DNA of 64,000 nucleotides from Amycolatopsis sp. CA-230715. GTDB lineage: Bacteria; Actinomycetota; Actinomycetes; Mycobacteriales; Pseudonocardiaceae. The stretch lies in the NCBI RefSeq assembly GCF_018736145.1, contig NZ_CP059997.1:3471501-3535500 (forward strand). Direction: 5' to 3'. A program made the translations under genes and the position numbers. Within the stretch, counting starts at the first letter, position 1. Each line of letters begins with the position of its first letter. A model generated the notes under the pieces. That model saw nothing but the letters and a program-made list of their open reading frames with translations. It made no database searches and was not told the DNA's origin. Positions 50,885 to 58,115 of the stretch are shown here, piece after piece.

Positions 50885-51102
50885 CCCCAGTCCCTAGATT
50901 GGGCGTTCCCGGAGAGTGAGACGCCGGGCGTACCGTCCGTGAGATCAAGGCCGCACCCACCAGCGGAAAGTTACTATTACCATCGGTTACAGGTAAATCA
51001 GGTCACACCGCCACCCCCTCCAGAGAAACACCAAGTAATGTCGAGGTATGGGCGACCGGATCGTCCACTGCAGCTAGCCGGGAGAGAGGGATTCCCAGCC
51101 CC

Positions 51103-53022
51103 ATGAGTGCGAGCGCGAACGGCAGCGGCAACGGTGCCCTGTCGGCGACCCGAACCACCGAAATCAGCCAGCTGGACCGGGTCGTCATCCGGTTCGCGGG
51201 CGACTCCGGTGACGGCATGCAGCTGACCGGTGACAGGTTCACCTCCGAGGCCGCGGCCTTCGGCAACGACCTGTCCACGATGCCGAACTTCCCCGCCGAG
51301 ATCAGGGCGCCGCAAGGCACCATCCCCGGCGTGTCGAGCTTCCAGGTCCACTTCGCCGACTACGACATCCTCACCCCCGGCGACCGGCCGGACGTGCTCG
51401 TCGCGATGAACCCGGCCGCGCTCAAGGCCAACCTCGGCGACGTGCCGCACGGCGGCACCGTCATCGTGAACACCGACGAGTTCTCGAAGCGCAACCTGAC
51501 GAAGGTCGGCTACGCCAGCGACCCCCTGCAGGACGGCTCGCTCGAACCGTTCGGCGTACACGAGGTCGCCATGTCGACACTGACCCAGGGCGCGCTCGCG
51601 GACACCGGTCTCGGCAAGAAGGACGCCGAGCGCTGCAAGAACATGTTCGCGCTCGGCCTGCTGTCCTGGATGTACCACCGGCCGACCGAGGGCACCGAAC
51701 GGTTCCTCCGCGAGAAGTTCGCGAAGAAGCCGGACATCGCCGAGGCCAACATCCTGGCGTTCCGCGCGGGCTGGAACTACGGCGAGACCACCGAGTCGTT
51801 CGCCACCACCTTCGAGGTGGCGCCCGCGAAGCTCGCCAAGGGCACCTACCGGCAGATCACCGGCAACACCGCGCTCGCGTACGGGCTCGTCGCCGCCGGT
51901 CAGCAGAGCGGCCTGCGGATCCTGCTCGGCACCTACCCGATCACCCCGGCCTCCGACGTGCTGCACGAGCTGTCGAAGCACAAGAACTTCGGCATCCTCA
52001 CCTTCCAGGCCGAGGACGAGATCGCCGGGATCGGCGCCGCGCTCGGCGCGTCCTACGGCGGCGCGCTCGGCGTCACGTCGACCTCGGGCCCGGGTGTCGC
52101 GCTGAAGTCCGAGACGATCGGGCTCGGCGTGATGACCGAACTCCCGCTCGTGGTCATCGACGTGCAGCGCGGCGGCCCGTCCACCGGGCTGCCGACGAAG
52201 ACCGAGCAGGCCGATCTGCTGCAGGCGATGTTCGGCCGCAACGGCGAATCGCCGGTGCCGATCGTGGCGCCGCTGTCGCCCGCGGACTGCTTCGACGCCG
52301 CGCTCGAAGCCACCCGGATCGCGCTCACCTACCGCACCCCGGTGCTGCTGCTGTCCGACGGCGCGATCGCCAACGGCAGCGAGCCGTGGCTGATCCCCGA
52401 CGTGGCTTCGCTGCCCGATCTGAAGGTCACCTTCGCTTCCGAGCCGAACGCGGGCGACGGTTCCGACGAGTTTTGGCCCTACGTAAGGGATCCCGAAACC
52501 CTCGCCCGCGCGTGGGCGCTTCCCGGCACGCCGGGGTTGCAGCACCGGATCGGCGGGCTGGAAAAGGCCGACGGCACCGGGCACATCTCGTACGACCCCG
52601 ACAACCACGACAAGATGGTGCGGCTGCGGCAGGCGAAGGTCGACGGCATCGACGTGCCCGATCTCGTCGTCGACGATCCTTCCGGGGGCAAGGCGCGCGT
52701 GCTGGCGCTGGGCTGGGGCTCGTCGTTCGGGCCGATCGGGGCCGCGTGCCGCCGCGTCCGCAAGGGCGGTCTGCCGATCGCGCAGGCGCACCTGCGCCAC
52801 CTGAACCCGATGCCGTCGAACCTCGGCGACATTCTCAAGTCGTACGACAAGGTCGTGGTCCCGGAAATGAACCTCGGCCAGCTGGCGATGTTACTGAGGG
52901 CACGCTTCCTGATCGACATCCAGAGCTACACGAAGGTGGCGGGCCTGCCGTTCAAGGCGGAAGAACTGCAGCACGTCTTCACCGACATCATCACCGCGAC
53001 CACCGAGGAGGCCTCCGCATGA
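51103..53022 (+). CDS. korA: 2-oxoglutarate (2-oxoacid):ferredoxin oxidoreductase, alpha/gamma-fused subunit
   Basis: 639 residues. The N-terminal gamma domain (about 22-205) begins VVIRFAGDSGDGMQLTG, and the alpha/PFOR domain runs from about 245 (ALAYGLVAAGQQSGLRILLGTYPITPASDVLHEL; QAEDEIAGIGAALGASYGG; TSTSGPGVALKSETIGLGVMTELPLVVIDVQRGGPSTG). With KorB it oxidatively decarboxylates 2-oxoglutarate to succinyl-CoA, reducing ferredoxin, as in mycobacteria. RBS GGGAGAGAGG precedes ATG 51103. In the 218-bp leader, a TTACC / GGTTA-type dyad lies near 50970-50995. The stop overlaps korB (ATGA). Confidence 0.94.
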   Translation: MSASANGSGNGALSATRTTEISQLDRVVIRFAGDSGDGMQLTGDRFTSEAAAFGNDLSTMPNFPAEIRAPQGTIPGVSSFQVHFADYDILTPGDRPDVLVAMNPAALKANLGDVPHGGTVIVNTDEFSKRNLTKVGYASDPLQDGSLEPFGVHEVAMSTLTQGALADTGLGKKDAERCKNMFALGLLSWMYHRPTEGTERFLREKFAKKPDIAEANILAFRAGWNYGETTESFATTFEVAPAKLAKGTYRQITGNTALAYGLVAAGQQSGLRILLGTYPITPASDVLHELSKHKNFGILTFQAEDEIAGIGAALGASYGGALGVTSTSGPGVALKSETIGLGVMTELPLVVIDVQRGGPSTGLPTKTEQADLLQAMFGRNGESPVPIVAPLSPADCFDAALEATRIALTYRTPVLLLSDGAIANGSEPWLIPDVASLPDLKVTFASEPNAGDGSDEFWPYVRDPETLARAWALPGTPGLQHRIGGLEKADGTGHISYDPDNHDKMVRLRQAKVDGIDVPDLVVDDPSGGKARVLALGWGSSFGPIGAACRRVRKGGLPIAQAHLRHLNPMPSNLGDILKSYDKVVVPEMNLGQLAMLLRARFLIDIQSYTKVAGLPFKAEELQHVFTDIITATTEEASA

Positions 53023-54083
53023 CGGCCACCGACCTTGGCCTTCCCGCGCTCGGCGGGCAGGACCTGGTGCCTGCGACGGACGAGCCGCAGAAGGCGAAGG
53101 ACTACAAGAGCGATCAGGAAGTCCGCTGGTGTCCCGGCTGCGGCGACTACGTGGTGCTGAACGCGGTGCAGTCGTTCCTGCCCACGCTCGGCCTCAAGCG
53201 CGAGAACATCGTGTTCATCTCGGGCATCGGGTGCTCGTCGCGGTTCCCGTACTACCTCAACACCTACGGCATGCACTCGATCCACGGGCGCGCCCCGTCG
53301 ATCGCGACCGGGCTCGCGACCACGCGGCCCGACCTGTCGGTGTGGGTCGTGACCGGTGACGGCGACGCGCTGTCGATCGGCGGCAACCACCTGATCCACG
53401 CGTTGCGGCGCAACGTGAACCTGAAGATCCTGCTGTTCAACAACCGGATCTACGGGCTCACCAAGGGCCAGTACTCGCCGACCTCGGACCAGGGCATGGT
53501 CACGAAGTCGACGCCGATGGGCTCCGTGGACACCCCGTTCAACCCGCTTTCGCTGGCGCTCGGGGCCGAGGCCACGTTCGTCGGCAGGGCGCTGGACTCC
53601 GACCGCGCCGGGCTGACCGAGGTCCTCACCGCGGCCGCGCGGCACCGCGGGTCGGCGCTGGTGGAGATCTACCAGAACTGCCCGATCTTCAACGACGGCG
53701 CGTTCGACGTGCTGAAGGACAAGGACGAGGCGGCGCGGCGGATCATCCCGCTGCGCGCGGGCGAGCCGATCCGGTTCGGTCCCGAGCAGGAGTACGGCGT
53801 CACGCGCGGCGGCTGGGGCGGCCTCGAAGTCGCCAAGGTCTCCGAGATCGGCGAGGCGAACCTGGTCACCCACGATCCGTCCATTATGGACACCAGTTAC
53901 GCGTTCGCGCTGTCCCGCCTCGGCGACCAGGACCTGCACCACACGCCGACCGGGATCTTCCGCCAGGTCAGCAGGCCCACCTACGACGACCAGGCCCGCG
54001 CACAGGTCGAGCAGGCGCAGGCCGCGAAAACCCCTGACCTGCAAGGACTTCTGCGAGGTAAGGACACCTGGACGGTCGCCTAG
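53019..54083 (+). CDS. korB: 2-oxoglutarate (2-oxoacid):ferredoxin oxidoreductase, beta subunit
   Basis: 354 residues. Four cysteines suited to a [4Fe-4S] cluster are WCPGCGDY (C38, C41), GIGCSSRFPYY (C72) and YQNCPIFN (C221). The thiamine-diphosphate site is GDGDALSIGGNH (113-124) with FNNRIYGLTKGQYSPTS. It forms the catalytic complex with KorA. The ATG overlaps the korA stop, ensuring stoichiometric expression. No ferredoxin gene is adjacent. Confidence 0.95.
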   Translation: MTATDLGLPALGGQDLVPATDEPQKAKDYKSDQEVRWCPGCGDYVVLNAVQSFLPTLGLKRENIVFISGIGCSSRFPYYLNTYGMHSIHGRAPSIATGLATTRPDLSVWVVTGDGDALSIGGNHLIHALRRNVNLKILLFNNRIYGLTKGQYSPTSDQGMVTKSTPMGSVDTPFNPLSLALGAEATFVGRALDSDRAGLTEVLTAAARHRGSALVEIYQNCPIFNDGAFDVLKDKDEAARRIIPLRAGEPIRFGPEQEYGVTRGGWGGLEVAKVSEIGEANLVTHDPSIMDTSYAFALSRLGDQDLHHTPTGIFRQVSRPTYDDQARAQVEQAQAAKTPDLQGLLRGKDTWTVA

Positions 54084-54112
54084 CCGGGCTGGTCGCCGTC
54101 CCGCCGGGGGCG

Positions 54113-54721
54113 GTGACGCTGTCGGACCGGCGCACGCAGCGGAGCTGGACGGTCGAGGTCGCGCCGTTCCGGCTGGCCGCGTTCCCGGTCACGCAGGCGT
54201 GGTACGCCGAAGTCACCGGCGAGCGGCCGAGCGCGACCGCCGGTGAGCTGTTGCCGGTCGAAGGTGTTTCGTGGCAGGACGCGGTGCGGTTCTGCAACAC
54301 CTTGTCGCGGCGGGAAGGGCTGGCGCCCGCGTACTCGCTGGCGGGCGAGGAGCCCGAATGGGATCGGGCCGCCGACGGGTACCGGCTACCGACCGAGGCC
54401 GAGTGGGAGTACGCCTGCCGCGCGGGCAGCACCGGCCCCCGGTACGGCCCGCTCGACGAAATCGCCTGGTACCGCGGCAATTCCGCCGAGCGGATCCACG
54501 ACGTGGGCGGGAAACGGCCCAACGCGTGGGGCCTGCACGACATGCTGGGCAACGCGTGGGACTGGTGCTGGGACCGCTACGACCCGGAGGTGTACGGCAC
54601 TTACCGGGTGCTGCGCGGCGGCGGCTGGTCCGACGAGCACTGGAGCTGCCGGGCGTCCGTGCGGCGGCGCAGCCACCCGACGTTCCGGATCGACGACGTG
54701 GGGTTCCGCGTCGCACGGTGA
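54113..54721 (+). CDS. SUMF1/FGE-sulfatase-domain protein, start uncertain
   Basis: 202 residues as annotated from GTG 54113, with PFRLAAFPVTQAWYAEV, VSWQDAVRFCNTLS, YRLPTEAEWEYACRAG, GLHDMLGNAWDWCWDRY and RVLRGGGWSDEHWSCRASVRRR. This is the formylglycine-generating/EgtB-like C-type-lectin fold. The paired catalytic cysteines of true formylglycine-generating enzymes are not seen; only C179 lies in the final motif, so another function is likely. The conserved N-terminal strand (LVAVPPGAVTL) appears to begin upstream, where no ATG/GTG/TTG exists before a TAA at 54059-54061; CTG 54068 after GAGGTAAGG is a candidate. Confidence 0.75.
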   Translation: MTLSDRRTQRSWTVEVAPFRLAAFPVTQAWYAEVTGERPSATAGELLPVEGVSWQDAVRFCNTLSRREGLAPAYSLAGEEPEWDRAADGYRLPTEAEWEYACRAGSTGPRYGPLDEIAWYRGNSAERIHDVGGKRPNAWGLHDMLGNAWDWCWDRYDPEVYGTYRVLRGGGWSDEHWSCRASVRRRSHPTFRIDDVGFRVAR

Positions 54722-54761
54722 CCGCTCGTACCGTTCGTACCGTTCGGACCGGCACGAGCGG
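54722..54761. terminator. inverted repeat between convergent SUMF1-like and RidA genes
   Basis: CCGCTCGT (54722-54729) and ACGAGCGG (54754-54761) form an 8-bp stem. The loop holds tandem TACCGTTCG units. It begins immediately after the TGA of the SUMF1-like gene and ends 7 bp before the RidA stop, so it may serve both strands. Confidence 0.5.
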
Positions 54762-54768
54762 CCGGGCG

Positions 54769-55164
54769 TCACGCGACGGCGGTGCCTTCCAGTTCGACGA
54801 GCTGGCCGGGGATCGCCAGCCTCGTCACCCCGAGCATCGTGGTGGTCGGTGCCACCCCGGCGGCGCCGAGCCGCGCCGCCAGTACGCCGTAGTGCCCGAA
54901 CAGCACGTCGACGTCGGTGGTGTAGACGTTGAGCCGGACGAGGTTCGCCAGCGACATGCCCGCCCCGCCGAGCACGGCCTCCACGTTGTCGAGGCTCAGT
55001 GCGAGCTGGGCCGCCATGTCGCCGTCGTGCTGGGGTTTGCCGTCGCCGTCCATCGCGGTCTGCCCGGAGCAGTACAGGGTGCGGGTGTGCCCGGAGACGA
55101 CCTCCCCCTGGTTGAACCCGAGCTCCGCCGACCACGTCACCGGGTTGACTGCCGTTCTTTCCAC
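54769..55164 (-). CDS. RidA/YjgF-family protein
   Basis: 131 residues from GTG 55164. TLYCSGQTAMDGDGKP, MAAQLALSLDNVEAVLGGAGMSLANLVRLNVYTTDVD and PTTTMLGVTRLAIPGQLVELEGTAVA are Rid-family signatures. The Arg that binds the substrate carboxylate in true RidA is replaced in the motif TMLGVTRLAIPG, but TRL supplies a nearby Arg. These proteins hydrolyse reactive enamine/imine intermediates or act in catabolic pathways. It is divergent from a WYL regulator whose palindromic operator lies between them. A longer frame starting at 55362 would run over the regulator. Confidence 0.87.
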   Translation of the reverse strand: MERTAVNPVTWSAELGFNQGEVVSGHTRTLYCSGQTAMDGDGKPQHDGDMAAQLALSLDNVEAVLGGAGMSLANLVRLNVYTTDVDVLFGHYGVLAARLGAAGVAPTTTMLGVTRLAIPGQLVELEGTAVA

Positions 55165-55221
55165 TGCCACAGCTCCGTTCGCTTTCCTGGATCTTGGTAC
55201 GGGGCAAGCCTTCCAACGAAT

Positions 55222-55240
55222 CACGACATCTCCTGTCGTG
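55222..55240. promoter_or_regulatory. palindromic operator candidate in the ridA-like/WYL divergent promoter
   Basis: CACGACA (55222-55228), TCTCC, TGTCGTG (55234-55240) is a perfect 7+7 inverted repeat, flanked by AAT and TATT so that the symmetry nearly extends to 10 bp per arm. It lies 21 bp before the regulator ATG and 57 bp before the RidA-like GTG, where an autoregulating repressor would bind. Confidence 0.55.
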
Positions 55241-55261
55241 TATTCCCGGTAGGGTTTTCGC

Positions 55262-56236
55262 ATGCGTGCCGACCGGTTGGTCTCGCTGGTTCTGCTGCTG
55301 CGCCAGCACGGCCGGCTGTCCGCGGTCAGGCTGGCCCGCGAGCTGGAAGTGTCCACTCGCACCGTGTTGCGTGATATCGAAGCGCTGTCCGCGGCGGGTG
55401 TTCCGGTCTACGCCGAACGCGGCAGGCACGGCGGTTTCGCGCTGCTGCCCGGTTTTTCCACGGAGCTCACCGGGCTGAACCACGACGAGGCGCTCGCGCT
55501 GCTGGTCGCCGGATCACGGCGCGGCGCGCAGGTGTTCGGCCTCGGCTCGGCGCTCGCCTCGGCCATGCGCAAGGTGGTCGACGCGCTGCCGGAGGACTAC
55601 CGGGCCACCGCGGCCGGTGCGGTCCAGCGGTTGCTCATCGACCCCGAAACCGACCTCCTCTCGCGCCGCGTGGTCGACGAGGAGGTGCCCGACGCCGTGG
55701 TGGCCGAGATCCGGCGCGCGGTGTTCGCCGGGCACAAGCTGCGCATCCACTACGAGGCGCACGGCGAGCTCCCGGAGTGGCGCACGGTGGACCCGATCGG
55801 CCTGGTCACCGTGCGCGGCCACGGCTACCTGCTCGCCACGAGGTCCGGCGCGGACCGCACGTACCGGCTGTCCAGGGTGCTGGCCGCGGCGGAACTCGCC
55901 GATCCCGCGCAGCGACCGGACCGGGTCGACCTCGGCCGGATCTGGCAGGAGCGCAGCACGCGGTTCCGCACCGGCGGCGAACAGGTCGGCGTGCGGGTAC
56001 GGGTGGACCCGGCGCGGCGCGGGGACCTGGTGGGCACCGCGCTGGCCGTCCGCGCCGAAGAAACCGACTCCGACGGCTGGCTGCGGATCGAGGTGACGTT
56101 CCAGGATTCGAGGCACGCCGAATGGGCCCTGTGGCAACTCGCCACGAACGCGGAAGTCCTTACCCCGCACTGGTTGCGCACTTCGCTGCACGACCGAGCC
56201 ACCGCGATCGCCACCCGCTACGGAACGCCGACCTGA
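55262..56236 (+). CDS. HTH/WYL-domain transcriptional regulator (YafY/PafC-like)
   Basis: 324 residues. A winged helix (about 3-58: RLVSLVLLLRQHGRLSAVRLARELEVSTRTVLRDIEAL) is followed by a WYL domain (about 140-210: LRIHYEAHGELPEWRTVDPIGLVTVRGHGYLLATRS, where the signature triad is partly replaced) and a WCX-type C-terminal domain (about 235-315). WYL regulators sense nucleic acids or small ligands. The divergent RidA-like gene is the likely target via the palindrome at 55222-55240. RBS GTAGGG precedes the ATG. Confidence 0.88.
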   Translation: MRADRLVSLVLLLRQHGRLSAVRLARELEVSTRTVLRDIEALSAAGVPVYAERGRHGGFALLPGFSTELTGLNHDEALALLVAGSRRGAQVFGLGSALASAMRKVVDALPEDYRATAAGAVQRLLIDPETDLLSRRVVDEEVPDAVVAEIRRAVFAGHKLRIHYEAHGELPEWRTVDPIGLVTVRGHGYLLATRSGADRTYRLSRVLAAAELADPAQRPDRVDLGRIWQERSTRFRTGGEQVGVRVRVDPARRGDLVGTALAVRAEETDSDGWLRIEVTFQDSRHAEWALWQLATNAEVLTPHWLRTSLHDRATAIATRYGTPT

Positions 56237-56403
56237 ACCTTCGCCCGCCACCACGGGATGCAACCCGCCAGACCCGCACACACACGAGAACACGAACGCC
56301 GCGCCACCTAATGCATCCCCACCACTGTGCAATCCCCCACCACTCCCTGGGGGGCGGCCCCAGCCCACTCTACCGCCCCCGAAGAGCGAACGGGGTCGCG
56401 AAC

Positions 56404-56443
56404 GCGAGTTGTCCACAGTGGAGTGCGAGTGTGGACAACTCGC
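56404..56443. promoter_or_regulatory. inverted pair of DnaA-box sequences (14-bp perfect palindrome arms)
   Basis: GCGAGTTGTCCACA (56404-56417) and TGTGGACAACTCGC (56430-56443) are exact reverse complements around a 12-nt loop. Each arm contains TTGTCCACA, the actinomycete DnaA-box consensus. It lies in the 213-bp gap between two convergent genes, 7 bp from the end of the leftward one, so it could equally be a bidirectional terminator hairpin. No replication-origin genes are near. Confidence 0.5.
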
Positions 56444-56449
56444 CTGGTT

Positions 56450-56899
56450 TCAGCCGCGCGGGCTTGACAGGATCGGCGAACGCCACAGCAGGACGAGCGC
56501 GGCGAGGCCGACCGCGCACGGCACGAGTCCGAGCAGGCCGAAAAGGGCGGGCACGAGCGGCTTTCCGTATTCGCCGACGAAGAGGTTCGCCACCGCGAGA
56601 CAGGTCGCGACGGCGAACGCGGTGATCACGACCGCGCGGGCGCGGGGACCGCGCCGCCGCACGGCCCGGATGCTCCAGAGCCAGGCGAGCGCGCCCAGCA
56701 CGCCGATCGCCACCAGGTACCCCAGCACCACGGTCTCGGTCGAGCCGATGTTCGCGGCGTCGACGTACCCGGTGTAAACGTCGCGGAGGTGCCGCCCCAG
56801 CACGTCCCCGGCGAACAACGGGAGCACCGCGACGACGACGGTGCACACGAGACCGGCGTACATGACCGGCACGACCCGATCCGATCCGAACTTGTCCAT
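56450..56899 (-). CDS. four-helix membrane protein, unknown function
   Basis: 149 residues with four hydrophobic segments (PVMYAGLVCTVVVAVLPLFA; VLGYLVAIGVLGALAWLWSI; VVITAFAVATCLAVANLF; ALFGLLGLVPCAVGLAALVLL). RAVRRRGPRARAV forms a positive cytoplasmic loop. No catalytic motif or named family is recognised. The start ATG 56899 lacks a clear SD. It is followed upstream, on the same strand, by the AraC-family gene 28 bp away, so the two may be co-transcribed. Confidence 0.65.
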   Translation of the reverse strand: MDKFGSDRVVPVMYAGLVCTVVVAVLPLFAGDVLGRHLRDVYTGYVDAANIGSTETVVLGYLVAIGVLGALAWLWSIRAVRRRGPRARAVVITAFAVATCLAVANLFVGEYGKPLVPALFGLLGLVPCAVGLAALVLLWRSPILSSPRG

Positions 56900-56926
56900 G
56901 CCCGCACCGTAGGGCCGCGCCGCCGG

Positions 56927-57700
56927 TCACGGCTTGAACGTTTGGGACCTCAGCTCGCCGGGCGTGCGCAGCGTCAACGCGCGCAGTTCGCGGGCGAAAT
57001 GCGCTTGGTCGGCGTACCCGGTCTCGGCGGCGACCTGCGCGAACGGGCGCGACGGGTCGGCGACGAGCTCGGCGGCCCGTTCGAACCGCAGCACCCTCGC
57101 CGCGGTTTTCGGCGCCATACCGACCTGGTCGTGGAACCGGCGCGCGAGGTGCCGCCTGCTCATGCCCAGTTCGTCGGCCAGCCCGGAGATCCGGACCGCG
57201 CCCGCGGTCGCCACGATCCGCCGCCACGCCCACGCCACACCGGGATCCGGTCGCGGGCCGCGTGCGCGCAACCGCGCGAGCGCCGCGTCGAGGACCTCGA
57301 ACCGGCCGGGCCAGCCCGGTGTTTCGGAGAGCCGCTCGGTCAGGTCCGTGCCCGCACGGCCGAGCACGGCACCGATCTCGGGAAACTCGGTGCCGAGCGC
57401 GCGCATCGGCGTCCCGAAGAGCGAGAACGCGTCCAACGGGTCGAGCCGCAGCCGGATCCCGTGCTGCGCTCCGCCGACCCCGATCATCGAAACCCGGTCG
57501 CGCGGCGCGGCGACGAACGACGACCGCCGCTCACCCCGGCCCACCACGACCGGGTCGCCGAACCCGATGACCCACAGCACCCGCGTCGACGGCAGCTCGG
57601 GGTAGGCCTCGTCCGCGGGATACCGATCGCGGTACCCCGCGTAGAGACGCGGATCGTCGCGCGGCACGCAGACGACCTCGGTTTCGCGGGTTGTCGACAC
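56927..57700 (-). CDS. AraC-family transcriptional regulator
   Basis: 257 residues. The C-terminal domain (about 150-250) has the double helix-turn-helix ISGLADELGMSRRHLARRFHDQVGMAPKTAARVLRFERAAELV and FAQVAAETGYADQAHFARELRAL. The N-terminal ~140 residues form a cupin-like sensory region with no recognised ligand motif. Start ATG 57700. Regulation of the adjacent membrane protein is plausible but unproven. Confidence 0.85.
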   Translation of the reverse strand: MSTTRETEVVCVPRDDPRLYAGYRDRYPADEAYPELPSTRVLWVIGFGDPVVVGRGERRSSFVAAPRDRVSMIGVGGAQHGIRLRLDPLDAFSLFGTPMRALGTEFPEIGAVLGRAGTDLTERLSETPGWPGRFEVLDAALARLRARGPRPDPGVAWAWRRIVATAGAVRISGLADELGMSRRHLARRFHDQVGMAPKTAARVLRFERAAELVADPSRPFAQVAAETGYADQAHFARELRALTLRTPGELRSQTFKP

Positions 57701-57791
57701 GATTCGACCTTAGCCGGGAAAAGGGGTGTGAGGCCCGGCTCGGGTGGGTACCCAAGAGCCAGGTGGCCGGCAACCCATGAGGTGTCGTGTG

Positions 57792-58115
57792 ATGAGCGAA
57801 GTACGGACAGCGGTGGAAACCGGCGAACGAGTTCTGCCGCGTCAACGGCAGAACGCCTATCGGGACGCCATCCTCGACGAACTGGCCGAGCTGGCCTCAC
57901 TGACTTCCTGGACCCGCCGCGCGTTCCCACCGTTGATCCACCGCGCCGTACTGGCCGGGGTGGAGCCGAGGTCGATCGCCTCGTCCGCCGGATGCGACCT
58001 CGCGGAAGCCCACCTCCGCTGGCACACCTGGGCGGACGCCAGGGTGGCCGAACGCGAGATGACCCTCCACGAGTATCTGCTCGTCCACGACGCGCTCGCC
58101 CGCTCCATCACCTAG
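57792..58115 (+). CDS. small hypothetical protein
   Basis: 107 residues from ATG 57792, helical and charged (RQRQNAYRDAILDELAELASLTSWTRRAF; HRAVLAGVEPRSIASSAGCDLAEAHLRWHTWADARV). The central part resembles a winged or sigma-like helix-turn-helix (PRSIASSAGCDLAEAHLRW), suggesting DNA binding; no family is recognised. Its last 4 bp overlap the end of the convergent sunset-domain gene. A longer start at 57744 exists. Confidence 0.55.
   Translation: MSEVRTAVETGERVLPRQRQNAYRDAILDELAELASLTSWTRRAFPPLIHRAVLAGVEPRSIASSAGCDLAEAHLRWHTWADARVAEREMTLHEYLLVHDALARSIT

Noticed and set aside
54113..54721. Call as a true formylglycine-generating enzyme
   Set aside because: The second catalytic cysteine is not seen in the GGGWSDEHWSCRAS motif, and no sulfatase gene is nearby.
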